Shown: piece by piece, positions 5,532 to 6,153 of the stretch | Numbering within the stretch: position 1 is the stretch's first letter | How the letters are laid out: each line of letters starts with the position of its first letter | Assembly (NCBI GenBank): GCA_946479995.1 | Contig: CAMLIU010000110.1 | Span: 1 to 6,153, forward strand | Direction: 5' to 3' | Source of the DNA: an uncultured Gemmatimonadota bacterium | Lineage (GTDB): Bacteria; Gemmatimonadota; Gemmatimonadetes; Gemmatimonadales; Gemmatimonadaceae | Length of the DNA stretch: 6,153 nucleotides | Made by a program: the position numbers and the translations under genes | Notes under the pieces: generated by a model | Told to the model about the DNA's origin: nothing | What the model saw: the letters and a program-made list of their open reading frames with translations, nothing else | Databases searched by the model: none

Positions 5532-6153
5532 GACCCGGTCTCGGCCAGCATACCCAGCTCAAGCAGGAGCTCAAGATCAATCCACGCCTCTACCAGGCGA
5601 TGGATCTGCTCTACATGCCCCTGCTCGACCTCCAGCAGCACCTCAAGCAGGAGCTGCTCAACAATCCCTTCCTCGACATGATCGAACCGGAGGAAGAGGA
5701 CGAGGAGGAAGGGGAGACGCAGCAGGAGGAAGCCACCCAGGAAACCGAGGCCGAGAAGGAAGAGAAGGGCGAGATCGACTGGGAGGAGATCCTGCTCGAT
5801 GGCTTCGACGCCGGCGGGCGCCGCGAGGAGCACGAGGAGCGCGAGTACTACGAGCCGGTCACGGTGGATACGCGTGACCTCTCCGATCACTTGCGGGAGC
5901 AGGTGAGCCTGCTCGACCTCAGCGGGCGGCAGATGTACCTCGCCGAGGAGTTCATCGGCAACATCAACGAGGACGGATACCTCGCCTGCGGCCTCGAGAA
6001 GATCGTCGAGGGCGCGAACGAGAGCGTGATGAAGGCTGCCGAGGCAGCGGAGCGCGACACCGGTGACCTTCCACTCTACACGATGGCCGAGGCGGAGGAG
6101 ATGCTCGGCATCGTCCAGAGCCTCGATCCGCCGGGCGTCGGCGCGCGCGACCT
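5528..6153 (+). CDS. rpoN: RNA polymerase sigma-54 factor, 3' partial
   Basis: Sigma-54 binds core RNA polymerase and recognises -24/-12 promoters that need an AAA+ activator. The first 208 codons are visible (about 480 expected), up to the start of the core-binding domain. Region I (about residues 1-50) holds LKQELKINPRLYQAM, LLYMPLLDLQQHL and NNPFLD, matching the activator-interacting region in layout. Region II (53-82) is very acidic, with 17 Asp/Glu in 30 residues. The core-binding domain begins at about 115, with NINEDGYL (145-152) and the diagnostic DPPGVGARDL (200-209). The segment between those two motifs is 47 residues, which seems longer than in E. coli. The DNA-binding helix-turn-helix and RpoN box would lie beyond the window. 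The ATG overlaps the lptB stop by four bases, and lptB-rpoN linkage is widespread in proteobacteria. Confidence 0.95.
   Translation, partial: MRPGLGQHTQLKQELKINPRLYQAMDLLYMPLLDLQQHLKQELLNNPFLDMIEPEEEDEEEGETQQEEATQETEAEKEEKGEIDWEEILLDGFDAGGRREEHEEREYYEPVTVDTRDLSDHLREQVSLLDLSGRQMYLAEEFIGNINEDGYLACGLEKIVEGANESVMKAAEAAERDTGDLPLYTMAEAEEMLGIVQSLDPPGVGARD

Noticed and set aside
5453..5890. Minus-strand open frame with a Leu-rich stretch that looks like membrane helices, opposite the rpoN start
   Set aside because: The leucines are the reverse complement of GAG/GAA codons in the acidic region II of RpoN, so the hydrophobic look is an artefact.

Overview
This window is a GC-rich, all plus-strand stretch with no mobile elements, RNA genes or long non-coding gaps. 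It reads as one tightly packed operon segment for the Gram-negative outer membrane. It covers three steps of Kdo (3-deoxy-D-manno-octulosonate) sugar synthesis, three components of the lipopolysaccharide (LPS) transport bridge, and the start of the gene for sigma-54. The organism must be a diderm LPS producer. The high GC, a long repeat-built OstA/LptA protein, a lipoprotein-type LptC and a metal-type KdsA suggest a non-enteric lineage. My best guess is Gemmatimonadota, from general resemblance only; other deep-branching LPS makers are possible.

Layout: kdsA (5' end cut off, 2-799), kdsC (796-1362), kdsD/kpsF (1359-2324), lptC (2324-2872), lptA/ostA-like (2872-4308), lptB with a long N-terminal extension (4305-5531), rpoN (5528 to the window end, 3' end cut off). 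Every junction overlaps by 1 or 4 bases, so no promoter or terminator fits between genes and translational coupling is likely throughout.

How the genes work together: KdsD makes arabinose 5-phosphate from ribulose 5-phosphate. KdsA condenses it with phosphoenolpyruvate to Kdo 8-phosphate, and KdsC removes the phosphate to give Kdo for the inner core of LPS. LptB is the cytoplasmic ATPase that powers LPS extraction, while LptC and LptA form the periplasmic path to the outer membrane. The lptA-lptB-rpoN linkage matches the well-known proteobacterial arrangement. Here kdsA has joined the cluster and kdsC precedes kdsD.

The most notable feature is a roughly 150-residue domain fused in front of LptB. 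It resembles a helical/winged-helix fold and is not part of standard LptB. Also of interest are the lipoprotein signal on LptC, the 478-residue multi-repeat LptA with a proline-rich tail, and the variant N-terminal region of RpoN. I see no wholly new system here; the window is mainly a conserved housekeeping operon with these lineage-specific modifications.
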